Of a stretch of DNA of 14,845 nucleotides, positions 7,601 through 12,911 are shown piece after piece. This DNA is from Spirochaetota bacterium (lineage in GTDB: Bacteria; Spirochaetota; Spirochaetia; DSM-27196; PWMO01). How positions within the stretch are numbered: the stretch's first letter is position 1; the number at the start of each line of letters is the position of its first letter. The translations under genes and the position numbers were made by a program. Below the pieces are notes generated by a model. The model was not told the origin of the DNA, did no database searches, and worked only from the letters and a program-made list of their open reading frames with translations. The stretch is taken from contig JAAAOR010000005.1 in the NCBI GenBank assembly GCA_009908735.1, positions 1 through 14,845 on the forward strand, in the 5' to 3' direction.

Positions 7601-8596
7601 CTATCTCCTGTATTCGTCGAGATATCGCTGGATTCGGCGGTAGGTCTCCTCGTCGAATACCGGGCCCACGGTGACCTCCAGGCTGCGCTCGAACTCGTCG
7701 AACCACACGTCCCGCTCTGATTCGGAGAGCTCGATGATGTTCAGACCGTACTCGCGCATCGTCTCGACAGCCTCGGTTTCGAGCTCGTTGACGGCCGTAC
7801 CGAGGCGGCGGGCTTGTCGCTCAACGGACGCCACAAGCTCCGACTTGATATCTTCGGATACGCGGCGCCACGAGCGCTGTGTTACGATGAAGGAGCCGAG
7901 GAAGGGGGCCACGTCGAGGTCGAGCATGTTCTGAGCGCGCGCGAACCACTGGAATCCGGCGGCCGCGATGGGGCTTGCGTAAAAGGCATCGATCATGCCG
8001 CTGTTGAGGGAGGTAAGCAGTGCGTTCTGCCGCACCGGCACGACCTCATAGCCCATTCGGCGGAACGCGCGCGCGGTCTGGGGCTGGTCGTCCGCCACCG
8101 CAAGCGCCAGATCTTTCAGATCGCCCGGGCGCGTGATGGGCTCGTTTGCGAAGAAGTTCACCCAGCCCGCTTTCGACCATCCGATCACCTCGAACTGGTT
8201 GCCCTCGATGGACTCCTCGATGTCGGGGCGCAGCCGGTCGAAGACGTAGTCGAGCTCCTCGTCCGAGCGGATGAGCACGGGCGCCGACAGGGCGAAGACC
8301 TCATCGGAAAGAAGCGCCAGGGCATCGCTCGTAAACAGCGCCCCCTGGATCTGGCCGATTCGCATCTTTCGAATGATATCGTTCTGCTCTCCGGCGATGC
8401 CGTTGTGGAAGATCTGCAGGGTGACCTGTCCCCCGGAGATCTCACGCCAGTCCGCCGCAATGCGGTTGAGTGCCCGCCCCCAGGGCGAGGACTCTGGAGC
8501 GGCGCTTGCGATTTTCAGCGTAAAGGCGCTCGCAGAGCCGGCTGATACTGCCAACATGGCGATCGCCACGGCGAGGGTCGTGATGGGCCGTTTCAT
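7601..8596 (-). CDS. tatP: TRAP transporter substrate-binding protein (TatP, DctP family)
   Basis: This 331-residue periplasmic binding protein delivers substrate to TatQM. Its N-terminus is a classical signal peptide (KRP, hydrophobic core, SASA) with probable cleavage after Ala24, so it is soluble and lacks a lipobox. The mature protein begins FTLKIASAAPESSPWG, a DctP-family opening. The region DLKDLALAVAD (159-169) aligns with the family segment DLKGLKIRVP, but the usual carboxylate-binding arginine is Ala166. Most TRAP binding proteins use that arginine to clamp an organic acid, so a non-carboxylate or hydrophobic ligand is more likely. The start codon overlaps the tatT stop as ATGA, with AGGAGG (8604-8609) seven nt upstream inside tatT. 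The tight junctions show one operon. Family is certain; ligand is unknown. Confidence 0.93.
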   Translation of the reverse strand: MKRPITTLAVAIAMLAVSAGSASAFTLKIASAAPESSPWGRALNRIAADWREISGGQVTLQIFHNGIAGEQNDIIRKMRIGQIQGALFTSDALALLSDEVFALSAPVLIRSDEELDYVFDRLRPDIEESIEGNQFEVIGWSKAGWVNFFANEPITRPGDLKDLALAVADDQPQTARAFRRMGYEVVPVRQNALLTSLNSGMIDAFYASPIAAAGFQWFARAQNMLDLDVAPFLGSFIVTQRSWRRVSEDIKSELVASVERQARRLGTAVNELETEAVETMREYGLNIIELSESERDVWFDEFERSLEVTVGPVFDEETYRRIQRYLDEYRR

Positions 8597-9546
8597 TCAT
8601 CTTCCTCCTGTGGATTTTCAAGCTCATCGAGGCCGACGACGAAGAATCGATCCAGGTTGTCGAGGTAGAATCGCGCCTCCTCCTGTTTGATGGTATTGAT
8701 GAGCCGGTATCGCGGATAAGCCTCGGCATCTACCTCGAGAGCTTGCTCCATGAGGTCGACGAATCGGCGAATGTCCTGCTGCGGAATGGAAACCGACGTC
8801 GCGAGGGACACATACGGCGAGGCCTTCTTACCGTCGGCAAGCTCAACCGCACGCTCGAAATGATGCTCCGCCTTCTCGCGGCTGCCGCCGAGCCCCTCGG
8901 GGAGGCCCGCGTAGTAGGCGATGTAGAACTCGTGGATCGCGCCTTCGTCATAGTCCGGGTCGAGCTCGAAGGCCCGGTCCATGAGCGCCCCAGCCCGCGA
9001 TGCCTGCATGGAGAGGCCGATGTCGAAAGGATCGGTGGACACCGCTCCCAGCCAGCCTGCGGCGGCCCAGTAGAGATACGGCACGTCTTCGGCGGCGGTT
9101 TTCTCGAGGACTGCGGGGGCCTCGCTTTTCACGCTCTCGGTGAATCCGGGGTAGCGGAGCTCGAGCGCGGCGAGCGCGCGGTCGCGGCCCCGGATGTAGA
9201 GGTTCTTGGCTCGGGAAATGAGCCTCTCTTGCTGCTCGTATTCGGATTGATCGAGCATCGTCGCCCGGGTCTGCAAAAAGCCGTTCGCGTAGCTTACGTA
9301 GGCGCTTGCCGATGAGAGCAGAAGCTCCTCGTTCTCCGGATCCTCGAGAAGGAGCGTGTCGTAGAGCTTGAGCACGAAAGGCAAGGCATCGCCGACGAGC
9401 TCGGGATCGTTGTCGGAGGAAAAGGCGTCGGCCTCCGCCCCGCCGGCTGACAGGGCGTCGGAGACGGCTCGCACCGCCATGCGGTTAATGGAACAGCCGG
9501 CAAGCACGAGGATGAGGGAGAGTAGCGCGAGCGTCCTGCGAACCAC
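8593..9546 (-). CDS. tatT: TRAP-associated TPR lipoprotein (TatT component)
   Basis: The GTG at 9544-9546 gives a 317-residue lipoprotein: VRR, a hydrophobic stretch, and the lipobox LAGC with Cys18 as lipid anchor. The rest is helical and resembles the TAtT family of TPR-like proteins. Recognisable parts are the YWAAAGWLGA helix, a FELDPDYDEGAIHEFY repeat, LPEGLGGSREKAEHHFERAVEL and KASPYVSLATSVSIPQQD, then DLMEQALEVD. In T. pallidum the homologous TatT is a periplasmic trimer that docks with TatP. It is the first gene of the operon; its TGA overlaps the tatP ATG by 4 nt. The frame stays open for about 315 codons further upstream, but that stretch lies antisense to the MFS gene at 9691 and lacks a signal peptide, so it is not taken. 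No Shine-Dalgarno precedes the GTG; see the promoter entry. Confidence 0.93.
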   Translation of the reverse strand: MVRRTLALLSLILVLAGCSINRMAVRAVSDALSAGGAEADAFSSDNDPELVGDALPFVLKLYDTLLLEDPENEELLLSSASAYVSYANGFLQTRATMLDQSEYEQQERLISRAKNLYIRGRDRALAALELRYPGFTESVKSEAPAVLEKTAAEDVPYLYWAAAGWLGAVSTDPFDIGLSMQASRAGALMDRAFELDPDYDEGAIHEFYIAYYAGLPEGLGGSREKAEHHFERAVELADGKKASPYVSLATSVSIPQQDIRRFVDLMEQALEVDAEAYPRYRLINTIKQEEARFYLDNLDRFFVVGLDELENPQEEDE

Positions 9547-9552
9547 AGTGAA

Positions 9553-9581
9553 TTTGTAAAGGAAGGCGGGGCCTTTTGCAA
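9553..9581 (-). promoter_or_regulatory. Candidate promoter of the tatT-tatP-tatQM-MFS operon
   Basis: On the minus strand, TTGCAA (9581-9576) and TACAAA (9558-9553) are 17 nt apart, matching four of six bases at each sigma70 hexamer. The predicted transcription start, about 7 nt after the -10 box, falls at 9546-9547, on the GTG start codon of tatT. This would make a leaderless mRNA, consistent with the lack of a Shine-Dalgarno before that GTG. The boxes are imperfect, so the call is moderate. Confidence 0.4.
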
Positions 9582-9605
9582 GCTGTGGCGGCGGCCGCCG
9601 CAGCT
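9581..9605. repeat. 25-bp near-perfect inverted repeat between divergent genes
   Basis: The element is centred on G9593. The outer arms are AGCTG (9581-9585) and CAGCT (9601-9605), the inner arms GGCGGC and GCCGCC, and the only mismatch is T9586 opposite G9600. It contains a perfect 14-bp palindrome at 9588-9601. Its left edge abuts the -35 box of the candidate tatT promoter and it lies upstream of the MFS gene on the other strand, a position suited to an operator serving both. No T-run follows on either side, so it is not a typical intrinsic terminator. Confidence 0.6.
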
Positions 9606-9637
9606 GGGGCCGCAGGCGCGCGACGGGCTTGAGGGGC

Positions 9638-9667
9638 TTGCACGCGGGCGCCGCCGCGGAGTAGAGT
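9638..9667 (+). promoter_or_regulatory. Weak candidate promoter for the MFS-SDR gene pair
   Basis: TTGCAC (9638-9643) and TAGAGT (9662-9667), 18 nt apart, are the best plus-strand boxes before the MFS gene. They match three and four of six consensus bases, respectively. Transcription would start near 9674 and give a leader of about 17 nt containing the GGAGGA ribosome-binding site. The surrounding GC content makes chance similarity less frequent, but the match is still weak. Confidence 0.25.
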
Positions 9668-9680
9668 CCGGCCACACTCT

Positions 9681-9686
9681 GGAGGA
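9681..9686 (+). promoter_or_regulatory. Ribosome-binding site that sets a GTG start for the MFS gene
   Basis: GGAGGA lies 4 nt before the GTG at 9691 but 19 nt before the in-frame ATG at 9706. The GTG is therefore the more likely initiator, although the hydrophobic first helix begins only about 13 residues in and either start would give a working N-terminus. Confidence 0.6.
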
Positions 9687-9690
9687 CCCT

Positions 9691-10743
9691 GTGACCCCGT
9701 TCTCGATGTACCGAGGCATGCCGCGCGAGGTATACGTGCTTTTCTTCGCGCGCGTGGTCAACAGCATCGGTCATTTCGTCTTTCCCTTCCTTACGCTCCT
9801 GCTCACCGACAAGCTCGGCATGAGCACGGCCGAGGCGGGCCGCTGGATCCTTTTTGCCGCGGTCTCGGTCATTCCGGGCTCTCTGCTCGGCGGTCGCCTC
9901 TCCGACACCTTCGGCAGAAAACGCGTGCTTCTCGTGTTCATGGCCGGCGCGGCCGCGAGTTTTCTCCCCTGCGTCTTTCTCGGTGACTCCATTGCGGTCG
10001 CGTGGTTCATTCTCGTGGTGCAATTCTCCGTGGGTGGGGTGAATCCGCCGATCATGGCGCTGACATCCGACCTCACCACGCCCGAGACCGGCCGTCTGCT
10101 GCGCGTCCTTCTTGGCCGTCCATTCCTGCTGGTCTTCGTGCTCGCGGTTACCCTCATGAACTTCGTCTATGCGCAGTTCACCTTCAGCGTACCGCTTCAG
10201 ATGCGCGAGCTCTTCGGCGAGGCCGGTCCACGCCTCTTCGGCGTGATAAACGCGGTGAATGCCGCCATCGTGGTCGGCTTCACCGCGCCGCTCGTGCACG
10301 CGACACGTCGGCATCGACCGGTCGTAAACCAGAGCCTCGCCGGGGTGCTCTTTGCGGTGGGTTTCGGGATGATCTTCTGGATCAACAGTTTTGCCATGTT
10401 TCTGGTGGCGGCCTTCGTCTGGACGATCGGCGAGATACTCGCAGTCACGAACGCCAACGTATACATCGTCAATCACACCCCGAGCTCCCACAGAGGGCGG
10501 TTCAACTCCATCATTCCGCTCATCATGGGGACGGGTTTCGCGCTGAGCCCGGCGCTTGTGGGGGCCTATATCGAGGTTGCGTCGTTGCGTAGCGTCTGGC
10601 CGCTTGCCTTCGCTGTGGCCATGGCCGGGGCGCTTGTGCTGCTGATACTCGGAGAAGTGGAGCGGCGCACGCGCGGCGATCGGGGGCGGGCAGCCGGTGG
10701 AATGGACCCCGCCGGCGTCGTTGACGCCGACCCGAGCTCATGA
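9691..10743 (+). CDS. MFS transporter with apparent internal loss of TM5-TM6
   Basis: This 350-residue protein resembles MdtG/YfkF-like MFS carriers: an opening GMPREVYVLFFARVVNSIG, motif A GGRLSDTFGRKRV (67-79), and a TM4 region ending NPPIMALTSDLTTPE. Full-length relatives then have TM5, TM6 and a central loop. Here residue 132 is followed almost at once by TGRLLRVLLGRPFLLVFVLA, which resembles the start of the second half before TM7. Only about ten TM segments remain (roughly 11-39, 48-68, 78-97, 99-124, 144-168, 184-204, 216-232, 235-260, 273-295 and 302-320), and the protein is some 50 or more residues shorter than usual. The frame is intact across the junction near nt 10084-10095, so this is an in-frame deletion or an assembly error rather than a frameshift. 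It lies 34 nt upstream of the SDR gene and may be co-transcribed with it. Transport activity is doubtful. Confidence 0.85.
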   Translation: MTPFSMYRGMPREVYVLFFARVVNSIGHFVFPFLTLLLTDKLGMSTAEAGRWILFAAVSVIPGSLLGGRLSDTFGRKRVLLVFMAGAAASFLPCVFLGDSIAVAWFILVVQFSVGGVNPPIMALTSDLTTPETGRLLRVLLGRPFLLVFVLAVTLMNFVYAQFTFSVPLQMRELFGEAGPRLFGVINAVNAAIVVGFTAPLVHATRRHRPVVNQSLAGVLFAVGFGMIFWINSFAMFLVAAFVWTIGEILAVTNANVYIVNHTPSSHRGRFNSIIPLIMGTGFALSPALVGAYIEVASLRSVWPLAFAVAMAGALVLLILGEVERRTRGDRGRAAGGMDPAGVVDADPSS

Positions 10744-10764
10744 AAGACTGACCGGACCATCGAA

Positions 10765-10770
10765 AGGAGG
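10765..10770 (+). promoter_or_regulatory. Ribosome-binding site that sets the SDR GTG start
   Basis: AGGAGG lies 7 nt before the GTG at 10778. An in-frame ATG at 10697 would overlap the upstream MFS gene by 47 nt and add 27 residues that are not part of an SDR fold. The GTG start gives a protein beginning directly at the first Rossmann strand (DKVALVTA), as usual for the family. Confidence 0.85.
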
Positions 10771-10777
10771 GAGAGTC

Positions 10778-11569
10778 GTGGATCTCGGACTGAAAGACAA
10801 GGTTGCGCTGGTGACTGCCTCGAGCAAAGGGCTTGGTGCGGCAACGGCTATGGAGTTCGCTCGTGAGGGCGCGAGGGTTGCCATGTGCGCGCGCAGCGGG
10901 AAGCTTCTCGAAGAGCGCGCCGCTGAAATACGGCAGGAGACGGGCGTGGAGCCTCTGGTGATGGAGGCTGACCTCACCAGCCGCGAGGATATCCGCCGGG
11001 TCGTTGCAACGACGAAGGAAACCTACGGTCGGATCGACACCCTCTTCATCAACGCGGGCGGCCCGCCCCCGGGGCTCTTCGGCGATCTCGATGAAGACGC
11101 CTGGCAGGGTGCCGTGGAGCTTACCCTCATGAGCGCCGTCCGTCTCGTGCGGGAGACCCTCCCCATCATGCGCTCACAGGGCGAGGGCAGCATCCTCGCC
11201 TGCACCTCGGTGAGCGTGAAGCAGCCGGTCGACGGGCTCATGCTCTCCAACGCGCTGCGTATGGCTGTGACGGGCATGCTCAAGACCCTGGCCAACGAGG
11301 TCGGCCCGGAGGGAATTCGCGTCAATATGATTCTTCCCGGATGGACGAGAACTCAGCGAGCGGTGAGCCTGCTTGCCGGGCGCGCGGAGAAGGCAGGTAA
11401 GACACCAGAGGAACAGGAGAAACAACTGACCGCCGGCGTACCGCTGCGGCGTATGGGAGAGCCGCAAGAGTTCGCCCGGGCCGCGGTGTTCCTCTCCTCG
11501 CCGGCAGCCGGTTACATCACCGGCGTATCGCTGCTCGTCGACGGGGGAATCTATAAGGGAAGCCTATGA
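10778..11569 (+). CDS. SDR-family oxidoreductase with non-canonical active site
   Basis: This 263-residue cytoplasmic protein has the classical SDR layout. The cofactor loop is T13-A-S-S-K-G-L-G20, with alanine in place of the first glycine of TGxxxGxG. An N92-A-G-G follows, then a catalytic-position Ser144 in CTSVSV, ILPGWTRT after the active site, and a C-terminal GVSLLVDGG motif. However, the YxxxK motif is S157-N-A-L-R161, so both catalytic Tyr and Lys are replaced. The usual active-site Asn region reads VELTL, apparently with Glu. Similar SNxxR variants occur in an SDR subgroup annotated as 3-oxoacyl-ACP reductase-like, so this is probably inherited rather than a new mutation. It may act as a binding or non-redox protein or use another mechanism. 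It follows the short MFS gene by 34 nt and converges on the next gene with a 1-nt gap. Confidence 0.92.
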   Translation: MDLGLKDKVALVTASSKGLGAATAMEFAREGARVAMCARSGKLLEERAAEIRQETGVEPLVMEADLTSREDIRRVVATTKETYGRIDTLFINAGGPPPGLFGDLDEDAWQGAVELTLMSAVRLVRETLPIMRSQGEGSILACTSVSVKQPVDGLMLSNALRMAVTGMLKTLANEVGPEGIRVNMILPGWTRTQRAVSLLAGRAEKAGKTPEEQEKQLTAGVPLRRMGEPQEFARAAVFLSSPAAGYITGVSLLVDGGIYKGSL

Positions 11570-11570
11570 G

Positions 11571-12659
11571 CTAGAACGTCAGGACCAGATTGACGAGTGT
11601 CTGGCCGCTTCCCTCCATCTGATGAACGAACGACTGGAAGTGGATGTTCACGTCCCGGCAGGCTTCCTGCAAGAATGAGAGATAGTAGAGGCCCAGATCA
11701 ATAGCGGTTTCTCCCCCGCTTTCGGCCTCGTAAAAATCGCTGAGGCTTTTCTCTCGAACCGTGGTCTTCGATTTTTCGCGAATTGCACTCTGCACTTCGT
11801 CGAAGTTCGCTTTGTCGTTCGCGATAATGACGTGAAGCCGACCGCGATCATGCTCGATATTCGGATGCTTCTTCACCTTGAAAAGGATGTACATCTCGTC
11901 GTTAGCCTCTTCCCCGACCTCGTCAATACGAGCATGGGCGGTCGCGTTGGTCAGTACTTCGAGTAACAGCAGGGCAAGATACTCGCCGATGCCGGCTTTT
12001 TCCAGATAGGCGATGAGCTCGTCCCGCAGCCGCGGGACGAGCTCGTTATAGGGTTTCGATTTTCGATAGACGCTGAGGATGAACCACGACAGCGGGTTCA
12101 TGTGGTCCAGATAACGCTCGGCGGTTAGAAGCCGAATACGCTTTTCCTGGTCGATGAGGCGTGAATCGAGCCGAACGCGCTCCTGTATCGGATCCATTAT
12201 TTCCCGGCGCACGTCTGATACGGCATGTACGTTCCGGTTCAGAAGTGACTCCAGATACGTCGTGTTCACGGACGTTTGGAAGTCAATGGGATTGCGTGCA
12301 TTGCGTCGGTTCCAGTGCCGCACCATGTCCGAGTTTACGATCATTGCGTAGCTGACGGAGTCGAACTCCCGATAGAGCATCCCGTAGGTCAGAAGCTTGG
12401 TGAGATCGATGATGCCGCTTCGCCGCTCGGTGATGTCGGAGACAGGCACCTCGAACTTGGAGACGTATCCCGAAACCAGGAGCTTCTGAACAGTTGCTGC
12501 CGAAAAGTCGGCAAGTTTGAGGCCGTATTCTTCGTTGGTATCGGACAGCCGGAGCCGTTGAAGGCGGTGGTTTTTATTTAGGAAATATGTGACCCCATCA
12601 TCGCTGAAGACCACACGGATAGGAACCTCTATGACACCGGTCTGCTGGTTCCGCGGCAT
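11571..12659 (-). CDS. Uncharacterised protein with degenerate GHKL-ATPase-like C-terminus
   Basis: I do not recognise a named family for this 362-residue, apparently cytoplasmic protein; it has no signal peptide or clear TM helix. The C-terminal third resembles a histidine-kinase/anti-sigma-type ATPase fold. LLLLEVLTNATAHA (230-242-ish) looks like an N box with Glu234 and Asn238. LHVIIANDKANF (275-286) sits where the G1 box DxGxG belongs, but lacks the glycines. DLGLYYLSFLQEA (321-333) recalls a G2 helix, and GQTLVNLVLTF (352-362) recalls the final strand. The N-terminal two thirds is mixed, with an arginine-rich helix at 151-185 that could be a coiled linker. No phosphoacceptor His motif is seen. 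GAGGAGTAGGAGT directly precedes the ATG at 12657-12659. It is divergent from the receptor gene at 12911, so the pair may be co-regulated. Gene reality is secure; function is inference. Confidence 0.75.
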   Translation of the reverse strand: MPRNQQTGVIEVPIRVVFSDDGVTYFLNKNHRLQRLRLSDTNEEYGLKLADFSAATVQKLLVSGYVSKFEVPVSDITERRSGIIDLTKLLTYGMLYREFDSVSYAMIVNSDMVRHWNRRNARNPIDFQTSVNTTYLESLLNRNVHAVSDVRREIMDPIQERVRLDSRLIDQEKRIRLLTAERYLDHMNPLSWFILSVYRKSKPYNELVPRLRDELIAYLEKAGIGEYLALLLLEVLTNATAHARIDEVGEEANDEMYILFKVKKHPNIEHDRGRLHVIIANDKANFDEVQSAIREKSKTTVREKSLSDFYEAESGGETAIDLGLYYLSFLQEACRDVNIHFQSFVHQMEGSGQTLVNLVLTF

Positions 12660-12743
12660 ACTCCTACTCCTCGAGGCACTGTTGCTGTGACTTGTTTACT
12701 TCGAGAACCCCTTCCAGGAGAAAACCGGGGCTGCCTATACTGT

Positions 12744-12772
12744 AGCATAGTAGAATCCAGCGCTCATTTCAC
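12744..12772 (-). promoter_or_regulatory. Candidate promoter of the GHKL-like gene
   Basis: On the minus strand, GTGAAA (12772-12767) and TATGCT (12749-12744) are 17 nt apart, each matching four of six consensus bases. The predicted start near 12737 would leave a leader of about 78 nt. Other AT-rich hexamers (TACAGT, TATAGG) lie just downstream, so the exact -10 box is uncertain. Confidence 0.3.
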
Positions 12773-12798
12773 GTGGTTTGGGATGAAGTCGTTTGAAA

Positions 12799-12811
12799 AC
12801 TTTCCGAAAGT
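12799..12811. repeat. 13-bp perfect inverted repeat, candidate operator
   Basis: ACTTTC and GAAAGT flank a single C (12805). The element lies between the two divergent promoter candidates, 36 nt upstream of the plus-strand -35 box at 12848 and 26 nt upstream of the minus-strand -35 box. It is too short and lacks a T-run for a terminator. A regulator-binding site acting on both genes is plausible but unproven. Confidence 0.4.
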
Positions 12812-12847
12812 GCAGAATAGCCGTGTGAAACTACAAAAAAACGCGAC

Positions 12848-12876
12848 TTGACCTCTAGCGCTCAAGCCCCTAGAAT
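12848..12876 (+). promoter_or_regulatory. Sigma70-type promoter of the dCache-HAMP gene
   Basis: TTGACC (12848-12853) and TAGAAT (12871-12876) are separated by exactly 17 nt, and each differs from consensus at one base. An A-rich tract (about 12831-12841) immediately upstream could act as an UP element. Transcription should start near 12883, giving a leader of about 28 nt that ends in the small hairpin at the start codon. This is the strongest promoter match in the window. Confidence 0.65.
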
Positions 12877-12896
12877 ACCGTAACACACGCAACCTG

Positions 12897-12911
12897 TAAG
12901 GGTGGCCCTTA
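12897..12911 (+). promoter_or_regulatory. Hairpin covering the Shine-Dalgarno and touching the start codon
   Basis: TAAGGG (12897-12902), loop TGG, and CCCTTA (12906-12911) form a perfect 6-bp inverted repeat whose last base is the A of the ATG. G12896 and T12912 could add a G-U pair. The AAGGG half is the ribosome-binding site for the ATG at 12911 (8-nt spacing), so folding would hide it. A GTG at 12902 inside the hairpin is a less likely start. Confidence 0.5.

Noticed and set aside
9547..10491. Long upstream open extension of the tatT frame on the minus strand
   Set aside because: It lies antisense to the recognisable MFS gene and would bury the tatT signal peptide and lipobox mid-protein. 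Its composition is the charged, His-rich pattern typical of antisense frames in GC-rich DNA.
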